Of a stretch of DNA of 9,836 nucleotides, positions 1-7,900 are shown in pieces. The DNA comes from an uncultured Clostridia bacterium (lineage in GTDB: Bacteria; Bacillota; Clostridia; Oscillospirales; CAG-272). Both the position numbers and the translations under genes were made by a program. Each line of letters starts with the position of its first letter. Within the stretch, counting starts at the first letter, position 1. The notes below the pieces were generated by a model, which did no database searches, was not told the DNA's origin, and saw only the letters and a list, made by a program, of their open reading frames with translations. Where the stretch lies: NCBI GenBank assembly GCA_937914815.1, contig CALDMI010000367.1, forward strand, positions 1-9,836, read 5' to 3'.

Positions 1-711
1 GTCAAGGGAGACGAGGATATTCCGGCTGACGGACGGAATATTGCCGTGATAGCGGCAAGGACATTTATGATAAATTTCGGCGTCAATCCGGATGTGAAGA
101 TAACGATAGAGAAGAGAATACCGGTTGCGGCAGGTCTTGCGGGTGGCTCGGCGGATGCGGCGGCGACGCTCCGGGCACTCAACCGTATCTATGACAATCC
201 CTTTGGAGAAAAGAAACTTGTCGAACTCGGAGGAATAGTCGGTTCCGATGTTCCGTTCTGCTGTATGGGTGGTACGGCACATTGTTGTGGTCGCGGTGAT
301 CAGATAAGGAGACTTCCCGTATCGAAGAAGTATAATTTCGTTATCGCAATAGGCTCGGAGAGAATGTCAACCGCAGAGGCTTATCACGCTCTTGACGAGA
401 TGTACTCGTATTTCGACGAAACCGTCGTTCACGGATACGGCGGGACGATGTACAATACGATGGACGCTATGTTTGATGGCGAACTCCCTGCGTTTCCGAT
501 ATACAATATTTTTGAAAGTGCCGTATTCCCGATGTGCCCGGAGGCAAAGGCACTTAAGGCAGAGATGCGCGCTCTCGGCGCCGTTACCGCAATGATGAGC
601 GGGAGCGGTCCGTCCGTTTTCGGGATTTTCAAGAGCCCCGCCGCGGCTGATAGAGCGTGCGAAACGCTCTCGTCAAGAGGTATCAGGGCATACTCGGTGA
701 AATCAGTGTAG
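1..711 (+). CDS. ispE: 4-diphosphocytidyl-2-C-methyl-D-erythritol kinase, 5'-truncated by the window edge
   Basis: This is the ATP-dependent kinase that phosphorylates the 2-hydroxyl of CDP-methylerythritol in the non-mevalonate (MEP) route to isoprenoid precursors, acting in the cytosol. The reading frame is open from base 1 and ends at TAG 709-711, giving 236 visible residues. The family is usually about 280-290 residues, so roughly 50 N-terminal residues lie outside. The GHMP-kinase phosphate-binding loop PVAAGLAGGSADAAA is at visible residues 41-55, and the C-terminal GHMP motif MSGSGPSVFGIF is near residues 198-210. Both look intact. The ATG at base 46 is internal, because the upstream codons read as IspE sequence (NIAVIAARTF). 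A strong terminator about 90 bp downstream marks the end of its transcription unit, so it is not co-transcribed with the defence-like cassette. Identification rests on the motifs and is firm. Confidence 0.94.
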   Translation, partial: VKGDEDIPADGRNIAVIAARTFMINFGVNPDVKITIEKRIPVAAGLAGGSADAAATLRALNRIYDNPFGEKKLVELGGIVGSDVPFCCMGGTAHCCGRGDQIRRLPVSKKYNFVIAIGSERMSTAEAYHALDEMYSYFDETVVHGYGGTMYNTMDAMFDGELPAFPIYNIFESAVFPMCPEAKALKAEMRALGAVTAMMSGSGPSVFGIFKSPAAADRACETLSSRGIRAYSVKSV

Positions 712-803
712 AGTGGCATAGTGGGATTGCCCACGAGGCATAAAGGCGTTATATTTTGTCTTGTTGTGCCGTTCGTACGACGATAGAAGAAAGACGGTAA
801 TTC

Positions 804-832
804 AAAGTCCGGGGCACACCCCGGACTTTTTT
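804..832 (+). terminator. Rho-independent terminator after ispE
   Basis: A perfect 11-bp stem (AAAGTCCGGGG at 804-814 paired with CCCCGGACTTT at 819-829) closes a CACA tetraloop and runs into a T tract at 827-832. This is a textbook intrinsic terminator. It lies 92 bp past the ispE stop and 41 bp before the -35 box of the next unit, so it separates the isoprenoid gene from the TerB cassette. The stem is symmetric, but the complementary strand would have only a short A/T run, so its main function is on the + strand. Confidence 0.93.
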
Positions 833-873
833 AATTCGCAGGCGGCTTGTCGGCTTATTTTCACGAAAAAATA

Positions 874-902
874 TTGACAGGAGAGCGCGTGCGTGATATA
901 AT
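874..902 (+). promoter_or_regulatory. Perfect-consensus sigma-A promoter driving the TerB-ATPase-helicase cassette
   Basis: The -35 box TTGACA (874-879) and -10 box TATAAT (897-902) both match the housekeeping sigma-70/sigma-A consensus exactly, separated by 17 bp, the optimal spacing. Transcription would start near 908-910, leaving a leader of about 55 nt before the TTG start at 965. No extended inverted repeat overlaps the boxes, so no operator is obvious. A promoter this close to consensus suggests high constitutive expression, unless a repressor acts that cannot be seen here. Confidence 0.9.
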
Positions 903-964
903 TAAGAAAGCATTTTGCGTAAAAAATTCCGAAAGAAATCGAGACGGAGAGGAGGGACTTTCAA

Positions 965-2560
965 TTGAGTATCAATGAAGAGAAAGATGACTTCTGGAAT
1001 ATTGAAAAGCTCATTCCGAAGCGCAAAGTGCAAATGCATCCCTTCGCCTCAAAGCCCATGACATCGGAGATAACCGTTCCCGGAGAGGACGCACCGGAGC
1101 CGGATGACTTCGAGAGCGGAAAACTCACAACCCAAAATCATGGAAACGCCTTGTTGTCAGAGCGATCGTATACGCCTGCCAAAGGGGGGTTTATACGCAA
1201 GGTTACGGTGCGGCGCTTCAATGACAGGTACGATTTTTACGGAAACTTTCGTAAGGCGGCGCTGATATATTACGATTACAGCACCCCGAAATCGCACTTT
1301 GAGCCGTTCTATTCCTATATGCCGCAGTATTCACAGCTGACGCAGGCACAGCGTGATTATTATTTTTACTGGCGTCACGAGCTGCGCGAGGGCAGATATA
1401 TAAAGAGCGATTATTCGTATGTGTACCTCTATGTATACGAAATATTGAATCTTCCGGACAAATTTCCGCCGGAGGAGGGGCTGCGTGCTCTTGTAGATGT
1501 GTGGTGCAGGTATCGGGACGAGTTGCCGAAGCTTGACCTTTATCTTTCGGCATGGGTACAGGACTATTGTCTCATGTACGGGCTCGAGTGCCCTATGGAC
1601 AGGCTGTCGCCGTTTATATTTGATGTAATATCGGCATCGTCATTCAAGGAGTTTTATCTCTCGGATATAGACGACGCGGGCGAGCATGGAGTGCTTGCTA
1701 TGATGGCTTGTCTTTCAGACTATGACTGGAACAAGGGGAAGTATGCACATGGGGAAAATGCCGCAGGATATCGCCGACATATGGAGGGGGCAATGGGGCG
1801 CCTGATAACGGATCTGTGGCATACCGGCCATATAATCGGAACTGATGCTGAGCCGGTCACTCTTGTCCGCGACGCTTTCCCGGCGTCGCTCTGTACCCAC
1901 ACGGTAAAATCAAAGCTGATAGTCGAGTACTATCCTCTGTCAGGGGCGGAGAAGTTGCGCTCCGCTATGACCGATGCTGTGCGGTACACTGAGAATAAGT
2001 TGCGAACGGCGCTCGGAGTAAAGAGCAGACTTTCGATTAAAAATCTGCCGGATGATTACCGCAGAATTATAGATTCATACTTTGACACCCTGCACGGAAA
2101 GACCGTCGCCACGGTGAGAGAGATACCGGAGTATGAGAAATTGTATGAAGCCGATGAGACCGGCATGTCTACCTCTGGAGCCGATGAAATAGAGCGCTCG
2201 TCATGGACGACGACAATGCGGCTTATCCCGGAAGAAGAAAAGGCGGAAATAGAAGAAACCACAAAAAACGCTAATAAAAGCTCGGGCAGTATAATAAATT
2301 CGGCAAATTCACATAACCGAAAAGACGAAGCGGAGAATGCGTACTGGGGACTCTCACCTGAGGCTGTCGGATTTTTGCGTGCTGTTCACGGCGGCGAGAC
2401 TCTATCCGGTATATCCGGTGCGGATGCCGCGCGCATGGCGGATGTGATAAACGAAGCCTTCAGCGACAATTTCGGTGATATTGTTATTGAACCCACAGAG
2501 CGTGGGTATGAGATTATAGAAGATTATAAAGAGGATGTGGAAAAATGGCTGAACAGGTGA
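965..2560 (+). CDS. sngA: TerB-N / TerB-C domain protein, Shango SngA-like
   Basis: This 531-residue soluble protein has no signal peptide or membrane segment. Seen: residues about 95-240 carry the TerB-N pattern, with a Leu-Thr-x-x-Gln-Arg-x-Tyr-x-x-Tyr-Trp-Arg core at 125-137 and an aromatic stretch YVYLYVYEILN at 152-162. Residues 463-529 fit a TerB-C domain (VINEAFSDNFGDIVIE at 494-509). The intervening residues 395-460 are acidic and low-complexity, and I cannot recognise a central TerB domain. The start is TTG 965, placed 8 nt after AGGAGGG (950-956); the next in-frame ATGs are too far from a ribosome binding site. It overlaps the ATPase gene by 16 nt. Known: a TerB-domain protein, an ATPase and a helicase together make the Shango anti-phage system, to which this gene order corresponds. 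Inference: this is the scaffold, sensor or effector-recruiting subunit; its biochemical activity is unknown. The TerB-N/C call is firmer than the symbol. Confidence 0.8.
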   Translation: MSINEEKDDFWNIEKLIPKRKVQMHPFASKPMTSEITVPGEDAPEPDDFESGKLTTQNHGNALLSERSYTPAKGGFIRKVTVRRFNDRYDFYGNFRKAALIYYDYSTPKSHFEPFYSYMPQYSQLTQAQRDYYFYWRHELREGRYIKSDYSYVYLYVYEILNLPDKFPPEEGLRALVDVWCRYRDELPKLDLYLSAWVQDYCLMYGLECPMDRLSPFIFDVISASSFKEFYLSDIDDAGEHGVLAMMACLSDYDWNKGKYAHGENAAGYRRHMEGAMGRLITDLWHTGHIIGTDAEPVTLVRDAFPASLCTHTVKSKLIVEYYPLSGAEKLRSAMTDAVRYTENKLRTALGVKSRLSIKNLPDDYRRIIDSYFDTLHGKTVATVREIPEYEKLYEADETGMSTSGADEIERSSWTTTMRLIPEEEKAEIEETTKNANKSSGSIINSANSHNRKDEAENAYWGLSPEAVGFLRAVHGGETLSGISGADAARMADVINEAFSDNFGDIVIEPTERGYEIIEDYKEDVEKWLNR

Positions 2561-3942
2561 ACGGACAAATAAACGAGCAGACGGGCGACGTCAAAATTCC
2601 GAAAAGAATTCTGAACACGCTGCTCAATTCTCTTTCTGCGGGTGTTGTTCCCCGCAACGGTGCACCGTATATAGCGATAGGCAGGCAGGACGAGATCGGC
2701 TCGCTCCTTGACAGCCTGCAGGAGGTATACGAGGGCGGAGGAAATTGCCGCTTTGTTATCGGCAGATATGGCAGCGGAAAGAGCTTTCTAATTCAGCTTA
2801 TCAGAGGATATGCGATAGAGCGCGGATTTATCTGCGCAGACGCCGACCTTTCTCCCGAGAGGCGGCTATCCGGCGGAAACGGCGCGGGAAGGGCGACATA
2901 CAGGGAGCTGATGTCAAACCTCTCCTGTAAGGCAGCGCCGGACGGCGGAGCGCTCTCTGTAATACTCAATAAACTCTATGCGACGATAAAGGATGACCTT
3001 GCCGAGCAGGGTGTCACTCCTGATGATGAGAATTATGTAATTCGTGTGCGCCGCCGCGCACTGGCTATGATGAAAGGAATAGACCGCGATGTCGGCGGCT
3101 ACGACTTTTCACATGTTATCTACACATATTATGTTGCGCTTGTAAACGGGGATGAGCAGAAGATGAACGCCTGCCTCCGTTGGCTCCGCGGTGAGTATTC
3201 AACGAAAACCGAGGCGAAAACGGAGCTTGGAATTCAGGTGGGCTGTATCATAGATGACAGCAACTGGTATGATATTATCAAGTTGTTTTCCATGTTCCTG
3301 ATGCGTCTCGGCTATTCCGGTCTCGTCGTTTTCATAGACGAGTGTATAAATCTCTACAAAATACCGAACAGCATTGCCCGCGAGGCAAACTATGAAAAGA
3401 TACTTTCTATCTTTAATGATACATTGCAGGGGAGAGCACGCTTTCTGGGATTTATATTCGGAGGAACTCCGCAGTTTCTTGAGGACCCGCGGCGCGGGCT
3501 GTTCAGTTATGAGGCACTTCGCAGCCGCCTTTCGGACTCACATTACGAGCAGTTCGGCTATCGCACACTGTCAACTCCAGTAATACGCCTGCGCAGGCTT
3601 TCCGACAATGAGCTGCTCGCGCTTGTGCGTCGCCTTACAAAGCTCTATGCACAGCGCGAGGGAACGGATAAGCTTCTCATAAGTGATGAACAGAGTGAAC
3701 GGTTTATAAAAGAAGCACTTGCCCGTGCCGGTGCCGCGGAGCTCGTGACCCCGCGAGAGGTGATACGCGACTATATGACACTGCTCAATATTCTTCGCGA
3801 TAACCCCGAGGTAGACTTCGATACTCTTATGGACAAAATGAAGTTCACGGAGCCCGGCGCCGGTGATACTGATGAGAAAGCACCCGTCAAGGCGCAGAAG
3901 CCGGAAAACAACAAGGTTGATATATTTGACATAGAAATATAA
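2545..3942 (+). CDS. sngB: BrxD-like P-loop ATPase (BREX ATP-binding domain family), Shango SngB-like
   Basis: This 465-residue AAA/STAND-like ATPase shows a Walker A GRYGSGKS (73-80), a Walker B VVFIDE (261-266) and a downstream GFIFGGTPQFLED segment (302-314) typical of the BREX ATP-binding family that includes BrxD (formerly DUF2791). The N-terminal IPKRILNTLLNSLSAGVVP (18-36) and the late VTPREVIRDY (401-410) also match that family. The nucleotide-binding residues are intact, so it should hydrolyse ATP. After residue 435 comes a charged, probably disordered tail ending VDIFDIEI, which could be a docking peptide. The start ATG 2545 lies 9 nt after GAGGA (2531-2535), inside the end of the TerB gene; the 16-nt overlap suggests coupled translation. 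In BREX type 2 a BrxD-type ATPase is paired with an Lhr-like helicase, as here, but PglX, PglZ and PglW are absent. Inference: it is the ATPase subunit of a Shango-type defence complex. Confidence 0.85.
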   Translation: MAEQVNGQINEQTGDVKIPKRILNTLLNSLSAGVVPRNGAPYIAIGRQDEIGSLLDSLQEVYEGGGNCRFVIGRYGSGKSFLIQLIRGYAIERGFICADADLSPERRLSGGNGAGRATYRELMSNLSCKAAPDGGALSVILNKLYATIKDDLAEQGVTPDDENYVIRVRRRALAMMKGIDRDVGGYDFSHVIYTYYVALVNGDEQKMNACLRWLRGEYSTKTEAKTELGIQVGCIIDDSNWYDIIKLFSMFLMRLGYSGLVVFIDECINLYKIPNSIAREANYEKILSIFNDTLQGRARFLGFIFGGTPQFLEDPRRGLFSYEALRSRLSDSHYEQFGYRTLSTPVIRLRRLSDNELLALVRRLTKLYAQREGTDKLLISDEQSERFIKEALARAGAAELVTPREVIRDYMTLLNILRDNPEVDFDTLMDKMKFTEPGAGDTDEKAPVKAQKPENNKVDIFDIEI

Positions 3943-3950
3943 AACGCAAA

Positions 3951-3969
3951 TTATTCTACGGCAGAATAA
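3951..3969 (+). other. Small AT-rich hairpin between ATPase and helicase genes
   Basis: TTATTCT (3951-3957) and AGAATAA (3963-3969) form a 7-bp stem around ACGGC. It lies in the 55-nt gap between the ATPase stop and the helicase ribosome binding site. No T tract follows, so it is not a convincing terminator. It could mark an mRNA processing point or be chance. Confidence 0.35.
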
Positions 3970-3997
3970 AACGCGCGGTAGGAAAGGAGGCAGAAGT

Positions 3998-6217
3998 ATG
4001 ACAGAGGGAGACAGAGTTTTTTCCGAATTTCCCGATTTCATAAAGGAATACATATATTCGCAAGGGTGGTCGGAGCTCAGAAAAATACAGCTTGAGGCTG
4101 CGAGAGTAATTCTCGACACCGATGATAATCTTCTTCTCTCCTCGTCTACCGCATCCGGAAAAACGGAGGCTGTGTTTTTCCCGATAATAACCGACATATT
4201 GCGCCACAGCGAGCGCGAACAATCCGTATCCGTTCTATACATCGCCCCGCTGAAATCGCTGATCAATGACCAGTTTTACCGCATGGAGGATGTTCTCGCG
4301 AGGTCGGGGATACCGGTTACACATTGGCACGGTGATGTCGGAATGTCACATAAAGCAAAACTCCTGAAAAATCCGTCGGGAATATTACAGATTACTCCGG
4401 AATCGCTCGAATCAATGGTGATGAACAGGAGTAATGATATACCGCGGCTGTTTTCGGCTCTCCGGTATGTTGTTATAGACGAAGTACATTCCATGATAGG
4501 AGCAGATCGCGGCAATCAGGTGATATGTCAGCTTATGAGAATAGCCCGTCTCATCGGTCATTCTCCGCGTAGGATAGGGCTTTCCGCAACCGTCGGTTCG
4601 CTTGAATTGACAGCGGCATGGCTCGGCGCCGGCTCCGGCAGAGTTACCGCGGCACCGAGAACCCCGCGTACACCGCTTAAATGGAGGCTCGGGCTTGAGC
4701 ATTTCTATATTCAGGATCCCGCAGAGGTGCAGGGAAAGCACGGAGCGGAAAAAAAGTCGGGTGGCGTGGCGAGGCTTGACCCCGGATTTGAGTATCTATA
4801 TGACGCCGTTGCCGGGCGCAAGGCACTTGTGTTTTCAAATTCGAGGGAGGAAACCGAATATGTGACCGCGACACTGCGTCAGATAGCGAAAAAACGCTCC
4901 GACCCCGATATCTTCCTTATACACCACGGCAATCTCTCGGCGTCGCTGCGCGAGGAAGCCGAGGAGAAAATGAAAGACGAGAGCGTGACGCGGGCAGTGA
5001 CATGTGCAACGGTTACGCTCGAACTCGGAATAGACATAGGACGGCTTGAGCGCGTTGTACAGGTGGGCGCGCCGACGAGCGTTGCGGGATTCCTTCAGCG
5101 CCTCGGCAGGTCAGGGAGACGGGGAACACCGCCGGAAATGGTCATGGTATTCCGCGAGGAGACTCCTCTGCCAAATGCCCCCTTGCCGCAGATAATCCCG
5201 TGGGAGTTGCTTCGCGGCATAGCGATAGTAGAGCTTTATTCGACGGAGCGATTTATAGAACCGCCGAGAATAAAGAAAATGCCGCTCAGCCTTGCCTTTC
5301 ACCAGACATTGAGTATACTTGCATCGTCCGGTGAGATGAGCGCAAAAAAACTTGCAGAGCGCGTTCTCTCCCTGCCGCCTCTTTCCGGTCTCGGGCGCGA
5401 GGTTTACCGCGAGCTGCTTGTTTCTATGATCAACTCTGATTATATTGAGATGACAGAGGAGCGCGGACTGATAGTCGGACTCGCGGGAGAGAGAATAATA
5501 AACAGCTATAAATTTTACGCCGTATTCAAGGACAGCGAGGATTACACTGTCAGATGCGACAGCGAGGAAATAGGGACAATAACCACGCCTCCGCCTGTTG
5601 GCGACCGCTTTGCGCTTGCGGGTCGCGTGTGGGAGGTAAAGGAGCTTGAACTCGCGAGGAAACTGATATTCGTAAAACCTGTTGATGGGAAAATGGAGGT
5701 TTCGTGGCCCGGCGACAGCGGCGAAATACATACAAAAATACTTCTCATGATGCGCGAGGTGCTGACAGGTGATAAGCAGTATCCATACCTCGGTGAGAAT
5801 GCGAAGCTCAGACTTGAAAACGCAAGAACGGTCGCGAAAAACGCCGGAATGGACCGCGATATGCTGATATATCTCGGCGGGCAGAGCTATGTTCTGTTTC
5901 CATGGCTCGGCACGCGCTCTTTCCGTACCGCAAAGCGCTTTCTCCAGAAAAACTCATCGGAACTCGGACTTTCGGATATACAGAGCGAAGGTTGCTGCTA
6001 CATAACCTTCAAGGCGCGTGATAACGCCGGGGCGCATCTTCTCGCGGGTATACACGACATATTCGACAGCAGAGATGTCACACCGGAGTCGCTCGTATCT
6101 GATGGAGAGTGCCCGGTATTTGATAAATTTGACGAGTACATTCCTCCGGAGCTGTTGCGCCGTGCTTATGCAGCAGACAGACTTGATGTTGACGAGCTGA
6201 AAGAAAGGTTTGAATAA
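3998..6217 (+). CDS. sngC: Lhr-like superfamily II DEAD/DEAH helicase, BrxHI/SngC-like
   Basis: This 739-residue SF2 helicase carries the motor motifs in order: Q-like ELRKIQLEA (26-34), motif I SSTASGKTEA (49-58), Ia YIAPLKSLINDQ (81-92), Lhr-type HWHGDV (109-114), Ib ITPESLE (132-138), motif II DEVH (161-164), motif III LSATVGS (195-201), IV ALVFSNSREETE (276-287), V TLELGIDIG (340-348) and VI QRLGRSGRRG (367-376). A winged-helix-like region (about 400-500) and a C-terminal region follow, as in Lhr-core helicases. All ATPase residues are present. ATG 3998 sits 7 nt after a strong AAAGGAGG (3983-3990). It is shorter than full Lhr proteins (about 1,400-1,500 residues) but suits the BREX helicase BrxHI and the Shango helicase. 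Known family role: ATP-driven 3'-5' translocation on nucleic acid. Inference: it is the motor of the defence cassette. The helicase call is very firm, the SngC assignment less so. The methyltransferase gene begins 2 nt after its stop. Confidence 0.87.
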   Translation: MTEGDRVFSEFPDFIKEYIYSQGWSELRKIQLEAARVILDTDDNLLLSSSTASGKTEAVFFPIITDILRHSEREQSVSVLYIAPLKSLINDQFYRMEDVLARSGIPVTHWHGDVGMSHKAKLLKNPSGILQITPESLESMVMNRSNDIPRLFSALRYVVIDEVHSMIGADRGNQVICQLMRIARLIGHSPRRIGLSATVGSLELTAAWLGAGSGRVTAAPRTPRTPLKWRLGLEHFYIQDPAEVQGKHGAEKKSGGVARLDPGFEYLYDAVAGRKALVFSNSREETEYVTATLRQIAKKRSDPDIFLIHHGNLSASLREEAEEKMKDESVTRAVTCATVTLELGIDIGRLERVVQVGAPTSVAGFLQRLGRSGRRGTPPEMVMVFREETPLPNAPLPQIIPWELLRGIAIVELYSTERFIEPPRIKKMPLSLAFHQTLSILASSGEMSAKKLAERVLSLPPLSGLGREVYRELLVSMINSDYIEMTEERGLIVGLAGERIINSYKFYAVFKDSEDYTVRCDSEEIGTITTPPPVGDRFALAGRVWEVKELELARKLIFVKPVDGKMEVSWPGDSGEIHTKILLMMREVLTGDKQYPYLGENAKLRLENARTVAKNAGMDRDMLIYLGGQSYVLFPWLGTRSFRTAKRFLQKNSSELGLSDIQSEGCCYITFKARDNAGAHLLAGIHDIFDSRDVTPESLVSDGECPVFDKFDEYIPPELLRRAYAADRLDVDELKERFE

Positions 6218-6219
6218 AA

Positions 6220-6975
6220 ATGCTTTATGACATGCTGTCACCGGTCTATGACCGGATAAACAGGGAAATCAATTACCGCAAATGGGCTGATTTTATAGAG
6301 AAGATACTTGAAAACCACGGTATAAAAAACACAACGGAACCGCTCCTTGACCTCGCCTGCGGAACAGGGAAGATGACAATAGAGCTTGCGTCGCGTGGGT
6401 ATGACATGATAGGTGTTGACATATCGCCGGAAATGCTCAATGCGGCGTCCTGTGCGGCACGCAGACGCGGGATGTCAGACCGCATATTATGGCTCTGTCA
6501 GGATATGACGGAGTTTGAGCTTTTCGGTACGGTAGACGCTGTGGTGTGCTGTCTTGACAGTATAAATCATCTTACGACGGAAGAGCAGGTAACAAAATGC
6601 TTCTCGTTGGTTCATAACTACCTCTCTCCCGGCGGAATATTCGTTTTCGATATAAACGGGAGGCATAAGTTCGAGAGCGTTTATGCGGATAATACCTATG
6701 TTTACGATATGAAGAATTGCTTCTGTACGTGGCAGAACAAATACTCAAAACGAAAGAAAACCTGCGATTTCTATGTTACTCTGTTTTCAAAAAACGGAGA
6801 TATTTATACTCGCTTCGATGATATTCAGACGGAGCGTATGTACCGTATAGGGGAGCTTGAAAAAATGCTTGTAACTTCCGGCTTTGAATTTCTCGGAGCA
6901 TATTCTGATTATTCGTTTACAACGGCTACCGATCAGGACGATAGAATTTATATTGTTGCAAAATGCTTAAAATAA
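6220..6975 (+). CDS. Class I SAM-dependent methyltransferase, YqeM-like
   Basis: This 251-residue Rossmann-fold methyltransferase has motif I LLDLACGTG (42-50), the ribose-binding acidic residue in GVDIS (Asp67), the segment DAVVCCLDSINHL (106-118) and SPGGIFVFDIN (136-146). The N-terminal YDMLSPVYDRINREINY pattern (3-19) and the overall length resemble Bacillus YqeM-type proteins, whose substrate is not firmly established. There is no DPPY, NPPY or Pro-Cys catalytic motif, so this is not a recognisable DNA methyltransferase and should not be taken as the modification half of a restriction system. ATG 6220 follows the helicase stop by 2 nt, with GAAAGG at 6203-6208 as a modest ribosome binding site. 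It is therefore probably translated from the cassette transcript. hslO begins 11 nt after its stop. Whether it helps defence or is just a downstream housekeeping gene cannot be decided from the sequence. Confidence 0.85.
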   Translation: MLYDMLSPVYDRINREINYRKWADFIEKILENHGIKNTTEPLLDLACGTGKMTIELASRGYDMIGVDISPEMLNAASCAARRRGMSDRILWLCQDMTEFELFGTVDAVVCCLDSINHLTTEEQVTKCFSLVHNYLSPGGIFVFDINGRHKFESVYADNTYVYDMKNCFCTWQNKYSKRKKTCDFYVTLFSKNGDIYTRFDDIQTERMYRIGELEKMLVTSGFEFLGAYSDYSFTTATDQDDRIYIVAKCLK

Positions 6976-6986
6976 GGTGATAAAAA

Positions 6987-7877
6987 ATGGCAGAAAAGAA
7001 ATATTCAAAAATACTCCGCGCTATGACATCTGACGGCTCGGCTACCGTGCTTGTTATAAATTCGCGAGAAATAGTGAATGAAGCACACAGAGTGCACAAT
7101 ACGGCGCCGACCGCCACCGCGGCGCTCGGTAGAGTTCTTACGGCGGCATCACTTATGGGAACGAAGCTTAAAGAAAAGAATGATACGCTGACGCTCACAT
7201 TTTCCGGTGATGGCGATGCCGGAAGAATAATGGCAGTGTCAGATTACATGGGAAATGTAAAGGGGTACATTGAAAATCCGCTTGCCGACCCGCAGAGGAG
7301 AGCAGACGGAAAGCTGAATGTCGGCGCAGCGATAGGCGCGGGTATGCTTTCTGTCGTTCGTGAGTGTGGAGACGGACCTCTGCAGACAGGAATGACCGAG
7401 ATAGTTACCGGCGAGGTTGCCGAGGATATTGCGGCATATTATTCTTCAAGCGAACAGGTGCCGACACTTATTTCTCTCGGCGTGCTTGTTGACAGGGATT
7501 ATACATGTCTTGCCGCCGGCGGAGTGCTCATTCAGCTTCTCCCGATGGCTGATGAGAGTACCGTTGCATTGATAGAGCGCAATGCCTCGGAGCTCTGCAA
7601 CATATCGCGGTTGTTCAATCAGGGGCTCGATAATCGGCAGATTGCCGACATAGCCCTGCGTGATATACCTTACGACCCGTTTGACGAAATTTCCGTAGAA
7701 TATCACTGTGACTGTTCCCGCGCGCGCATGAAGCGCAACATATTGTCACTTGGTAAAAAGAAGGTGGCAGATCTGCTTTGCGAACAGGAGTCGGAGGGAA
7801 AGGCGCGGGAACTTACAGCCGAGTGCCATTTCTGCGGAAAGTCCTATACATTCACAGAAAAGGAGCTTCTCGGTTAA
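6987..7877 (+). CDS. hslO: Hsp33 redox-regulated chaperone
   Basis: Hsp33 is a cytosolic holdase activated by oxidative stress. In the reduced state four cysteines bind zinc; oxidation plus unfolding releases zinc and exposes the client-binding surface. This 296-residue protein has the full family length. It keeps the zinc centre CDC (Cys241, Cys243) and CHFC (Cys280, Cys283), so redox sensing should be intact. The N-terminal chaperone domain contains the conserved HNTAPTATAALGRVLTA segment (37-53) and the GAGMLSVV stretch (117-124). ATG 6987 follows AAGGTGAT (6974-6981). It starts 11 nt after the methyltransferase and has no promoter of its own in view, so it is likely read from the promoter upstream of the TerB gene unless one lies inside a coding region. 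The next gene is an SOD-like protein, which fits an oxidative-stress grouping. Confidence 0.95.
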   Translation: MAEKKYSKILRAMTSDGSATVLVINSREIVNEAHRVHNTAPTATAALGRVLTAASLMGTKLKEKNDTLTLTFSGDGDAGRIMAVSDYMGNVKGYIENPLADPQRRADGKLNVGAAIGAGMLSVVRECGDGPLQTGMTEIVTGEVAEDIAAYYSSSEQVPTLISLGVLVDRDYTCLAAGGVLIQLLPMADESTVALIERNASELCNISRLFNQGLDNRQIADIALRDIPYDPFDEISVEYHCDCSRARMKRNILSLGKKKVADLLCEQESEGKARELTAECHFCGKSYTFTEKELLG

Positions 7878-7900
7878 CCCCGGTCGCCGGAATAACAACC

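Noticed and set aside
721..734. Small hairpin GTGGG-ATTG-CCCAC just after the ispE stop
   Set aside because: The stem is only 5 bp with no T tract. The strong terminator at 804-832 already explains the end of transcription.
3571..4266. A 231-codon open frame on the minus strand across the ATPase-helicase junction
   Set aside because: It is antisense to two strongly supported genes, has no recognisable domain or convincing ribosome binding site, and is explained as a shadow of the + strand codon bias.
5111..5731. A 206-codon minus-strand open frame inside the helicase gene
   Set aside because: It is wholly antisense to the conserved helicase motif VI and C-terminal region and its translation shows no family-like pattern.
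965..6975. A BREX or restriction-modification locus
   Set aside because: The BrxD-like ATPase and Lhr-like helicase recall type 2 BREX, but no PglX methylase, PglZ phosphatase, PglW kinase or nuclease is present. The nearby methyltransferase lacks DNA-methylase motifs and resembles YqeM.
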